Shown piece after piece: positions 46,275 to 54,065 of a stretch of DNA of 64,000 nt; within the stretch, counting starts at the first letter, position 1; every line of letters begins with the position of its first letter. Source of the stretch: Catelliglobosispora koreensis DSM 44566 (GTDB taxonomy: Bacteria; Actinomycetota; Actinomycetes; Mycobacteriales; Micromonosporaceae); contig NZ_KB903251.1 of assembly GCF_000379685.1 (NCBI RefSeq), forward strand, positions 186,001-250,000. The letters run 5' to 3'. A program made the translations under genes and the position numbers. The notes beneath the pieces are model-generated. The model did no database searches. It saw nothing but the letters and a program-made list of their open reading frames with translations, and was not told the DNA's origin.

Positions 46275-47161
46275 TGGAAGACCGCTCTGTGCTCGAACGC
46301 GCCGCCCGGCCAGCGGACGCTGAGATGTATTTCGGCGACCCCCGGCGGCCCGTGATCGCCCTCATCCACGGTGGGTTCTGGCGCCCCGAATACGACCTGA
46401 CACACCTGCGGCCGATGGCCTCAGCCCTGGCTGATCTCGGCTGGCCGGTGGCGCTGCTCGAATACACCCGCATCCCGGGACGGCCCGACCTCATGGTGGC
46501 CGACATCAAGCGCGCCATGGACAGCCTGCCCGACGACATCATCGTGATGGGACACTCCGCCGGCGGCCACCTTGCGCTGTGGGCCGCCGGTTACCGCGCC
46601 GGCCTGCACGGCGACAACACCAGCGGCCCGGCGACAGACGGCTCGGCGGCCGGCACTGTGACGAGCGGCCCGCCGGGCGGCAGTGCGGCAGCCGGTGAAG
46701 CGGTTGCGACTGGTGCAGCGGGAATGGCGGGCGGTCACGCGATGGGCGCCTCGGCGGCCGGGAATGAGGCAAGCGGCGAAGCGGGATCGGGTGCTGCGCA
46801 AACGGCGGCGGGCCGTGAGGCGATGGCGAGGCAGTCCGAAGGACCGCAGGTGCCGGTGATCGCGCTGGCGCCGGTGGCCGATCTTGAGCTGGCCCGTGAG
46901 CTGAATCTCGACGAGGGCGCTGTGCAGGACTTTCTCGGCGACCACAGCCCCGAGCCCTATCAGCCGGCCGTTTCCCGCGCGACGATCATCCATGGCGACG
47001 ATGACGTCATCGTGCCGGTCAGCGTGTCGGAACGGTATTTGAGCCGTCATGTCGAGGGCCGGCTCATCCGTGTACCAGCGGCTGGGCATTTTGCTCTTAT
47101 CGATCCGCACTCGGAAGCTTGGCCCGTCGTGATCGACGAACTCAACCGGCTGCTAGCGTGA
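46274..47161 (+). CDS. Alpha/beta hydrolase, probable kynurenine formamidase, with Gly/Ala-rich insertion
   Basis: The 295-residue protein has the arylformamidase-like motifs HGGFWRPEYD (oxyanion hole), nucleophile elbow VMGHSAGGHLALWAAGY, and the later Asp/His (HGDDDVIVPVS and AAGHFALID). It probably hydrolyses N-formylkynurenine. Between about residues 108 and 195 lies a low-complexity Gly/Ala/Ser/Thr insertion of about 85 residues right after the nucleophile helix, where the cap normally is. It is translationally coupled to ACMSD. ATG 46274 is used; GTG 46271 is an alternative. Confidence 0.88.
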   Translation: MEDRSVLERAARPADAEMYFGDPRRPVIALIHGGFWRPEYDLTHLRPMASALADLGWPVALLEYTRIPGRPDLMVADIKRAMDSLPDDIIVMGHSAGGHLALWAAGYRAGLHGDNTSGPATDGSAAGTVTSGPPGGSAAAGEAVATGAAGMAGGHAMGASAAGNEASGEAGSGAAQTAAGREAMARQSEGPQVPVIALAPVADLELARELNLDEGAVQDFLGDHSPEPYQPAVSRATIIHGDDDVIVPVSVSERYLSRHVEGRLIRVPAAGHFALIDPHSEAWPVVIDELNRLLA

Positions 47162-47165
47162 AGAC

Positions 47166-47420
47166 GTGTTTGAAGAACCTCAAGATTGGCTGATCTTCGC
47201 GGGGATTCCACTCGCGGTGATCGCGATCATCTTCGCGCTTGTTTACGCGGCGGGCGCGCGCGACGCCAAGAGGTACCGGCCGGGCCGCAACTACGCCTAC
47301 GCGCCGGTCTGGTTCCTGGCTAAGCCGGGCACCGATGGCCCGCAGGCCGGTCGCGAGATCGAAGCCGCAGCCGGGGTGCAACACCCGGGTCTGACAGGAG
47401 GCGCAAGTGACCGCTGGTGA
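47166..47420 (+). CDS. Small membrane protein upstream of DUF5130
   Basis: The 84-residue protein has one transmembrane helix (LIFAGIPLAVIAIIFALVYAAG) and a soluble tail ending GGASDRW. A protein of this type next to DUF5130 is common in actinobacteria. Starts with GTG four bases after the formamidase. Function unknown. Confidence 0.8.
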   Translation: MFEEPQDWLIFAGIPLAVIAIIFALVYAAGARDAKRYRPGRNYAYAPVWFLAKPGTDGPQAGREIEAAAGVQHPGLTGGASDRW

Positions 47421-47811
47421 TCTGTTGCCGACGACGGCCAACGCCGAGGTGCTGGACGGTCCGTTTACGACTCGCCAGCTCCTGCGCATCGATGAGGCAC
47501 TACGCGCGGCGGACAGCAACACTGGCCTGACCTTCAGCGTCTTCGTCGGCACGATCGACGACCCGCTGCGGGAAAACGCCGAGAAGCTGCACGCTCAGCT
47601 GGCCGACCCGGCCAAGTCGGTGCTGCTCGCGATCGACCCGGACCGGCGTCAGCTGGAGATCGTTACCGGCTCCGTCGCCCGCAAGCGCCTGGCCGACCGT
47701 GACTGCAAGCTCGCGGCGCTGTCCATGGCAGCCGCTTTCAGCGGTGGCGACCTAGCCGGCGGCATCGTCAGCGGGCTGGCTCAGCTAGCCGACCACGCGG
47801 GCCGAAGCTAA
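47407..47811 (+). CDS. DUF5130 family protein (TPM-like)
   Basis: The 134-residue protein has the conserved run FTTRQLLRIDEALRAAD, SVFVGTIDDPLRENAEKLHAQL and VLLAIDPDRRQLEIVTG, typical of DUF5130 (related to the TPM domain). It overlaps the preceding small gene by 14 bases. Function unknown. It is followed by a large bidirectional hairpin. Confidence 0.88.
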   Translation: MTAGDLLPTTANAEVLDGPFTTRQLLRIDEALRAADSNTGLTFSVFVGTIDDPLRENAEKLHAQLADPAKSVLLAIDPDRRQLEIVTGSVARKRLADRDCKLAALSMAAAFSGGDLAGGIVSGLAQLADHAGRS

Positions 47812-47920
47812 AAGACGGCCGCCAATTGGCCCCTGGCTGCGTTGCTCCGGTCCTTGTGTACCAAGTGCGTACACGGAGGACCGGTGCGCCTTGCCAGATG
47901 ACCAATTGGCGGCCGTTTTC
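47811..47920. terminator. Large branched bidirectional terminator
   Basis: Outer arms acggccgccaattgg (47815-47829) and ccaattggcggccgt (47902-47916) pair over 15 bp, flanked by aaag and ttttc. An inner stem ccggtcct/aggaccgg (47847-47854, 47877-47884) makes a branched or cruciform structure. It sits between two convergent genes, starting inside the last codon of one and ending at the stop of the other. Confidence 0.8.
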
Positions 47921-49260
47921 TAAGAACCGGTGAGGAGACCGTCGAGTTCGAGTGCGGCTTGAACGGTTACGGTCTCCATGCCGCGCAAGTAGCGCTCCAT
48001 CGCCTCTGGCGCCAGGACTTCGGTGTCCGCGAAGAGACACAATTCGATCGCCTGGGGCGCGGCGTTGATGTGCAAGAAGTAGCGCGCGCCATATTTCTCT
48101 AGCGGCGGGTCCCAGTGAAATGTGGTGGCGGGCAAGGCGTCTCGCACCTCTTGCGGCGACGTTTCGGTCACAGGACTTTGGCTGTCAAAGCGGCGGTCGT
48201 TGTAAGAGCACGACAAGTCCACGCCTAGCCGGTCGATCAGACTGTCTAAAGCCGACGGATCATACTGCGAATGCACATAGGCGTTCATCGACGCACGCAT
48301 CGCCCGGCTCACGACTTCGGGAAAACTGCTCTCCCCAACGTGTACGACACACAGCCCGTCCTGCGCGGCCGGGCAAACCGCGTCGGCATATCCGCTGCGG
48401 AACCGGTTGCCCACAATGACTTGCACGACACTTTCCGCGCGGTCCGTCAGCTTGGTGAGCACGAAGCTCGCGGCGGCCAGCAAGACGGCCGCGCTGCTAA
48501 CCCGTTGCCGGGCGGCGATCAGGCTGACCGCCTTGTCCATAGCGGGTGAGTTCAGGATCGCGTTCCAATAGCGGGGCTCTTGCGCCGCCACGACCGAGCC
48601 GAACCGTTGCGTGGGCACGTCTTGGAGCTGACGTTCCCAGTACCGCAAAGCTTTCTCGCTTTGCCGGAGCCCCGCTGCCGAGCCCTGATAGGCCGCCTGG
48701 TCCAGTGGCTGCGCGGCATCCAAGGGCGGCAACGGTTTTCCGGCCAGGGCGAGCAGCACGTCGCGCACGAGCGGGTTGAGGCCGCCGCGGTCGGTGGCCA
48801 GATGACAGACGATGAACACGGCATGCGTGATGTAGCCACCGCAGCGCACCGCTCCCACACGCAATGGCAACTCGGTGGCGTAGCTGAAACCTGGTTCCAG
48901 CAACCGTTCCTTCAGCGCGGCGGCCGCTTCGGCGGCGTTTTCCCTTGGCACATCAACGATGTCGATCGCGACTTCACCGGAGCGCCGCAGCACTTGATAG
49001 GGCTCACCCGCGTCGTCAAAACCCACGACCGTACGCAGTGATTCGTGCCGCGTCACGATGCTGTGGACTGTCTCGATCAGACGGTCGATCGTGGTGTTGA
49101 CCCCGATGCCCTCGTCTTCGATCGCGGTGATCCAGCCCATGTTGAGCGCGTTGTCCCGGGGCACGAGCCGTTGGATGGCACCCCAGATCGCTCGCTGGCC
49201 CCAGCTGAGCGGAGCCTGACCATCCCGTGATCCATTGAAATATACGAAGGCCCCAGCCAT
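47920..49260 (-). CDS. Stand-alone condensation-domain protein (NRPS C-domain superfamily)
   Basis: The 446-residue protein has the condensation fold: PLSWGQRAIWGAIQRL (C1), RHESLRTVV (C2), an active-site motif CHLATDRGG in which the second His and Asp of HHxxxDG remain but the first His is Cys, and FHWDPPLEKYG near the end. Adenylation and carrier domains are absent here and nearby. It may be an acyltransferase or a tailoring enzyme for a distant pathway. The start is ATG 49260; it lies alone between the terminator and pepN. Confidence 0.85.
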   Translation of the reverse strand: MAGAFVYFNGSRDGQAPLSWGQRAIWGAIQRLVPRDNALNMGWITAIEDEGIGVNTTIDRLIETVHSIVTRHESLRTVVGFDDAGEPYQVLRRSGEVAIDIVDVPRENAAEAAAALKERLLEPGFSYATELPLRVGAVRCGGYITHAVFIVCHLATDRGGLNPLVRDVLLALAGKPLPPLDAAQPLDQAAYQGSAAGLRQSEKALRYWERQLQDVPTQRFGSVVAAQEPRYWNAILNSPAMDKAVSLIAARQRVSSAAVLLAAASFVLTKLTDRAESVVQVIVGNRFRSGYADAVCPAAQDGLCVVHVGESSFPEVVSRAMRASMNAYVHSQYDPSALDSLIDRLGVDLSCSYNDRRFDSQSPVTETSPQEVRDALPATTFHWDPPLEKYGARYFLHINAAPQAIELCLFADTEVLAPEAMERYLRGMETVTVQAALELDGLLTGS

Positions 49261-49336
49261 GGGCACGACAATGGCAAAGTTTCTTAACAAGTGTCAAGCG
49301 GCCCACCGGATAGTGGGCCGCTTGATCAGTTCGCTA

Positions 49337-51886
49337 TTACGCCGAGGCGTCTTTCAACCGGGCCTTGAGCGCACGCTTGACGCGGTCGTTGCCCTCGGCG
49401 ACAAGGCGCCGCAGCGGGCCGGGGTGACCCTCTTCGGCCAGCCAGGCCTCGCCAGCGTCCAACGTCTCCTGCGACACCTGGTACACGGGGTAGTTGTAAG
49501 ACACGAACTCCTGCGCGGGCTCGCTGTCGCGCAACTTCCACACGCTGGCCACATCGGCGAAGAACCGCGGCATGTACGGCTTGGTCAGCTCGACCTGGGC
49601 CGGGTGCTGGAAGCCGAAGATGTAAGCGCGGTTGAGCGAGTTGACCAGCTCAGCGTTGGTCGTCATCTCCTGCCACGCAAACTCCTTGGCTTCCGGCGTC
49701 GGAATGAGTGCCGTGGCCATGGTCGACCCGATCTGCCCAGCGGCCGTCTGGTCGGCGGCATACTCGGCGTCGATGTCGTCCTTGCCCAACTGGCCGAGCG
49801 CGGTCAGCGCCTGCACCAGCTGCCAGCGCAGCTCACCTTCGATGGTCAGGCCGGCCGGAACGTCCACTCCGGACAGCCAGTCCTTCATGCGTGCCAGGTC
49901 CTCGGCCGACCGGGCTGACGCGATGTAGGTGCGGGCCCACTGGAGCTGGAAACCACTGCCCGGCTCGGCCGCGTCCATGGCGCCGCGGGCGGTGCTGTTC
50001 AGCAGTGCCCAGCCCGTCGGTGTCCAAGCGGGATCGGCATATTGCGCGAGCACCAGCGAAGCCTGCCGCAAGGTCGTCGTCACCAGGTTGATGTCGGTTT
50101 CCTTCGGCAGCGACTTCGACACCAGCGTGACATAGTCACGGCCGGCCATCTCCGCGTCGCGCACCATGTCCCAGGCGGCGGCCCAGCACAGCGCACGGGT
50201 CAGCGACGACTCGAAAGTCGCGAGGTGACCCACCACAGTGGACAGTGACCGGTCGTCGAGACGCAGCTTGGCATAGCTCAGGTCTTCGTCGTTGAGCAGC
50301 AGCACGTCCGGCGCGCGTACGCCGGCGAGGGCGTGGATCGTCGTCGACGGCCCCGCGACGTCGGCCTCGATCCGGTCACGCAACTTCAGCGTGCCGTCAA
50401 CAAGGTCATAGAGCCCGATCCCGATGCGGTGTGGCCTTAGCGTGGGGTATTCCTCCGGCGCCTCCTGCAGCACTTCAACTTCGGTGTACGTCCCGTCCGG
50501 GCCGACCGTGACGTCAGGGCGCAGTGTGTTGACCTGAGCGGTCTCCAGCCACGCCGCGGCGAACGCGTCGAGCTTGCGGCCAGAGGCGGCCTCCAGAGCG
50601 TTGAGCAGATCCGTGAAGGTGGCGTTGCCCCAGGCGTGATCGGCGAAGTATTGCCGCAAGCCAACGAGGAACGGCTCTAGCCCGACATAGGCGACCAGTT
50701 GCTTGATGACACTGGCACCCTTGGCATAGGTGATGCCGTCGAAGTTGACTTCCACCGCGCCCACGTCGGGCATCTCGCAGTAGACCGGGTGCGTGCTCGA
50801 CAGCTGATCCTGGCCGTAGCCCCAGTTCTTGCGCAGCGACAGGAATGTCGTCCACGCGTCGGAGAAGCGGGTCGCCTCGGCGTTGCACCAGTGCGAGGCC
50901 CACTCGGCGAAGGACTCGTTGAGCCACAGGTCATCCCACCACCGCATGGTGACGAGGTCGCCGAACCACATGTGCGCCAGCTCGTGTGTAATCGTGTTGG
51001 CCCGCTGCTCGCGCTCGAAGTCGGTCACGGCCGAGCGGAAGATGTAGGAAGCGTCAGCGTGGGTCACACAGCCGAAGTTCTCCATCGCGCCGGAGTTGAA
51101 CTCCGGGACCCAAAGCTGGTCGTACTTGGGGAGCGGATAACGCACCCCGAACTGATCGTGGAAGAAGTCGAACGCCTGCGACGTGATCTCGAACAGCTCG
51201 TCGCTGTCGAGGTGCGGCGCGTTCGAGGCCCGGCAGAACAGGCCGAGATCGATGCCGTCGTGCACCCGGCGCACCTCGTGATAGGGGCCCGCGCATAGCG
51301 CTGTCACGTAAGTTGACATCCGCACCGATGGTGCGAAGTGGACGGTCTTGTCGATGACACCGTCGTCGGTGGTGTCCACGACGGCGTTGGAGACGACCTT
51401 CCAATTATTCGGGACCCGGGCGTGCCACGTGTAGACCGCCTTGAGGTCAGGCTGGTCGAAACAGGCGAACACCCGCTGGGCATCGTTGGTCTCGAACTGG
51501 CTGTAGAGGTAAACCTCTTTGTCAGCCGGGTCGACCGCACGGTGCAGGCCCTGACCGGAGGAAGAAAACGGGAAGGTGGCCTCGACGACAAGGGTGTTGT
51601 CGGCCGCGAGATCGGGCAGCGGCAAGCCATCGTCTGCCGACCAGGTGCTCACGTCCAGCTCGGTGCCATTGAGCACGGCTCTCTGCACGGACTGGGCGGC
51701 GAGCTCTATGAAGGTCGACGTTCCCGGCTGGCGGGAACGGAAGCTGACTGTAGTGACGCTCCTGAATGCATTGACCCCGGGATTGCCTGAGCCATCAGTC
51801 AGGTCGAGGGCAATGTCATAAGCCGTCACCTCGATCAGGGCGGAGCGCTGGGTGGCCTCCGCCTGGGTGAGGTTGTGTATTCCGGT
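49337..51886 (-). CDS. pepN: Aminopeptidase N (M1 family)
   Basis: The roughly 849-residue zinc aminopeptidase starts GIHNLTQAEATQRSALIEV and has the substrate-binding GAMEN motif (NSGAMENFGCV), the zinc site HELAHMWFGD with the downstream Glu (NESFAEW), and an ERAP1-like C-terminal part. It removes N-terminal residues from peptides. GTG at 51886 fits the family N-terminus with AAAGGA upstream; a GTG at 51907 is an alternative. Confidence 0.95.
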   Translation of the reverse strand, partial: TGIHNLTQAEATQRSALIEVTAYDIALDLTDGSGNPGVNAFRSVTTVSFRSRQPGTSTFIELAAQSVQRAVLNGTELDVSTWSADDGLPLPDLAADNTLVVEATFPFSSSGQGLHRAVDPADKEVYLYSQFETNDAQRVFACFDQPDLKAVYTWHARVPNNWKVVSNAVVDTTDDGVIDKTVHFAPSVRMSTYVTALCAGPYHEVRRVHDGIDLGLFCRASNAPHLDSDELFEITSQAFDFFHDQFGVRYPLPKYDQLWVPEFNSGAMENFGCVTHADASYIFRSAVTDFEREQRANTITHELAHMWFGDLVTMRWWDDLWLNESFAEWASHWCNAEATRFSDAWTTFLSLRKNWGYGQDQLSSTHPVYCEMPDVGAVEVNFDGITYAKGASVIKQLVAYVGLEPFLVGLRQYFADHAWGNATFTDLLNALEAASGRKLDAFAAAWLETAQVNTLRPDVTVGPDGTYTEVEVLQEAPEEYPTLRPHRIGIGLYDLVDGTLKLRDRIEADVAGPSTTIHALAGVRAPDVLLLNDEDLSYAKLRLDDRSLSTVVGHLATFESSLTRALCWAAAWDMVRDAEMAGRDYVTLVSKSLPKETDINLVTTTLRQASLVLAQYADPAWTPTGWALLNSTARGAMDAAEPGSGFQLQWARTYIASARSAEDLARMKDWLSGVDVPAGLTIEGELRWQLVQALTALGQLGKDDIDAEYAADQTAAGQIGSTMATALIPTPEAKEFAWQEMTTNAELVNSLNRAYIFGFQHPAQVELTKPYMPRFFADVASVWKLRDSEPAQEFVSYNYPVYQVSQETLDAGEAWLAEEGHPGPLRRLVAEGNDRVKRALKARLKDASA

Positions 51887-51949
51887 CACAAGAAGCAATC
51901 CTTTCACATCCTCGCGTCACTTCACGAACCCCTGTGGAGTTGGGTGTGC

Positions 51950-52093
51950 GTGGCAGAAAACAATGAGGCCCCGTGGCGGATGGAAGTCCCCGCCGAGGTG
52001 GTCGCGGAGAACCTAAGCGCCTTTTATGTCTGGTTTGACGACGAAGCTGTCGTGGTCGAGCCCGCCATGCCCGAACTCGTGGGGGCCCAGTAG
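51950..52093 (+). CDS. Small hypothetical protein
   Basis: A 47-residue product from the GTG at 51950 reads as a compact protein (MEVPAEVVAENLSAFYVWFDDEAVVVEPAMPE). It ends 11 bases before the DUF1015 gene, divergent from pepN. Family not recognised; the composition is protein-like and the upstream ggag supports the start. Confidence 0.5.
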   Translation: MAENNEAPWRMEVPAEVVAENLSAFYVWFDDEAVVVEPAMPELVGAQ

Positions 52094-52104
52094 CGTTACC
52101 GGGC

Positions 52105-53226
52105 GTGACAGTCGTGCACCCGATCGCCTCCGCTTGGCTCACCACCGGCCGCACCGGCGCGCAGAACTATGACGAGTTCGCCGACGATGCCGAGATCACC
52201 GAAATCATCGCCGCCAACCCGCTGAGCGCGCTGGCCGTCGAGATGCCACACAGGGCACCAGACAGCCTCGGCAAGTCGTTCACGCAATCGCTTCCAGACG
52301 CGGTGCGGCGTCTTTCCGATGCTCGCGACAGTGGCGCGTATCAGTCCTTTACCGACGTCGCGGTGCTTTACCGCATCAGTGCGGGCGGACAGGACGCCTA
52401 CGGTCTGTGGTGCATGGCCGATACCTCGGAGATCTCGACCAGTGCCGACGAGCCGGGCCTGATCATCCGCAACGAGGACGTCTTCATCGAGAAGGTCCGC
52501 GAACGGGTAGCCCTGTTCCAGGCGCTGGGAACGCTGCTGTCGCCGGTGCTCTTGATGCAGACCGGCCGCGGCGATGAACTGCATGCCGCTCTTGCCAAGG
52601 CCTGCGCGGAAGCTGGTGAGCCGTTCGCCACCGACATGGACCCCTCGGGCCGTGTCCACTCGATCTGGCCGCTCACGGATGCTTCCTCGCTGTTGGAGAT
52701 CGCCGGCGGTGGAGAGCTGGTCGTCGCCGATGGCAACCACCGCAGCCTGGCCGCGCAAACCGGTGGGCTGCCGCGCTTCCTGGCCGTCGTGACCACACCC
52801 GCGTCGGTCACCATCCAGCCCTACAACCGCCTGGTCCGCGACGTTTCTTTCGCTGGTACGCAGTCAGGCGGCCACATCCGGGTATACACCCGTGAGCACG
52901 GGTTGCGTGCGATCGCACTGGAACCAGACCCAGGACTGGGGTTCGTGGACAACATGGATCACGCGCTCGTCGAACGCGTCCTGTTCAAAGAACAGCTGGA
53001 CTTGGACCCAGGCGACAAGCGCATCACTTACGTCGGCGGGGATTATCCCGAGTCGTGGCTGATTGGTGAGGTGGACGCTGGCCGGGCCGACCTCGCTGTC
53101 CTCATCGATCCGGTGACCGTGCCCGACTTCGTGGAAGTCAACCTCGCCCGGCAGAAGATGCCGCGCAAGAGCACCTGGTTCACCCCGAAAGCCCGGGCCG
53201 GACTGGTCCTAGCGGAGATAGGCTAA
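52105..53226 (+). CDS. DUF1015 family protein
   Basis: The 373-residue protein has the DUF1015 pattern, including IADGHHR-like VVADGNHRSLAAQTGG and ATFTPKA-like TWFTPKARAGL at the end. Some members are related to free serine kinases, but the motif VADGNHR here differs from the usual ADGHHR and activity is unknown. It is followed 5 bases later by rpiB, so the two are co-transcribed. Confidence 0.8.
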   Translation: MTVVHPIASAWLTTGRTGAQNYDEFADDAEITEIIAANPLSALAVEMPHRAPDSLGKSFTQSLPDAVRRLSDARDSGAYQSFTDVAVLYRISAGGQDAYGLWCMADTSEISTSADEPGLIIRNEDVFIEKVRERVALFQALGTLLSPVLLMQTGRGDELHAALAKACAEAGEPFATDMDPSGRVHSIWPLTDASSLLEIAGGGELVVADGNHRSLAAQTGGLPRFLAVVTTPASVTIQPYNRLVRDVSFAGTQSGGHIRVYTREHGLRAIALEPDPGLGFVDNMDHALVERVLFKEQLDLDPGDKRITYVGGDYPESWLIGEVDAGRADLAVLIDPVTVPDFVEVNLARQKMPRKSTWFTPKARAGLVLAEIG

Positions 53227-53231
53227 CGATC

Positions 53232-53699
53232 ATGCGCGTATATCTTGGCGCCGACCACGCAGGTTTCGAGCTGAAGAATCACCTCGTGGAAGCGTTGTCC
53301 AGCAAGGGTTTCGACGTTGTGGACGTGGGGCCGGCGGCCTACGACGCCGACGATGACTACCCGGTCTTCTGCTTCCACACGGGGGCGCGGGTCGTGGCCG
53401 ACTCGGGCAGCCTCGGTGTCGTGATCGGAGGGTCCGGCAACGGCGAGCAGATCGCGGCCAACAAGGTGCCCGGAGTGCGGGCCGCCCTGGCTTGGAACCT
53501 GAACACCGCGACCCTGGCCCGTGAACACAACGACGCCAACGTGGTCGGCATCGGCGCCCGGCAGCACTCGACGGAAGAAGCGACCGAGATCGTGCTGACG
53601 TTCCTCAACACGCCATTCTCAGGCAATCCCCGCCACGCCAGGCGGATTAGCCAGGTCACGTTCTACGAGGACACGCACACCCTGCCTGACTTGCCGTAG
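53232..53699 (+). CDS. rpiB: Ribose-5-phosphate isomerase B
   Basis: The 155-residue enzyme has the RpiB/LacAB pattern LGADHAGFELKNHLVEAL, the substrate-binding loop GGSGNGEQIAANKVPGVRAAL and HNDANVVGIGARQ. It interconverts ribose-5-phosphate and ribulose-5-phosphate. The start ATG lies 5 bases after DUF1015. Confidence 0.95.
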   Translation: MRVYLGADHAGFELKNHLVEALSSKGFDVVDVGPAAYDADDDYPVFCFHTGARVVADSGSLGVVIGGSGNGEQIAANKVPGVRAALAWNLNTATLAREHNDANVVGIGARQHSTEEATEIVLTFLNTPFSGNPRHARRISQVTFYEDTHTLPDLP

Positions 53700-53742
53700 C
53701 AGGGCTTCAATGATCCTGTGCGCGCGCCTGCTCGCGCGCCTT

Positions 53743-53832
53743 TCGTGATCCACATCCTTCGGGGCGTGATCAAACCGCCTGTTGATCACGTCTGGTGGGA
53801 TGTGGATCAGTGTGCGGGCTGTGGATCACGAT
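53743..53832. repeat. Nested palindromic repeat element, copy 2 (loop inverted)
   Basis: Outer arms tcgtgatccaca and tgtggatcacga, with tgatccacatcc (53746-53757) also pairing to ggatgtggatca (53798-53809), enclose the hairpin cgtgatcaa/ttgatcacg (53765-53773, 53782-53790) with loop accgcctg. This loop is the reverse complement of that in the copy at 41467. The right flanks of the two copies are nearly identical. Confidence 0.85.
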
Positions 53833-53864
53833 GAAGTCCACGGCGGTCCGGTAGCGTGTTCGGC

Positions 53865-54065
53865 ATGCACGAGCGGCATGGCGACGATCACGACATTGAG
53901 CGTGGGCTGCGCGGCCTGATTGGGCCGGGCGCCTCGCAGGTCAGCATCTCGGCGGCGATGCGCGCACGCGACGCGGCCCGCCCGACGGACGAGGATCTGG
54001 CTCGTGCTGAAGCCGAGCTGGAAATCGTCCGCCGGGGCTGGCAGCCGCGCGATCCGTTGCGCTAG
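53865..54065 (+). CDS. Small conserved hypothetical protein
   Basis: The 66-residue protein starts MHERHGDDHDIERGLRGL and ends EIVRRGWQPRDPLR, with helical charged composition. It recurs next to eis-like genes in actinobacteria in my recollection, so it is probably real. Its end overlaps the convergent eis-like gene by 4 bases. Function unknown. Confidence 0.6.
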   Translation: MHERHGDDHDIERGLRGLIGPGASQVSISAAMRARDAARPTDEDLARAEAELEIVRRGWQPRDPLR

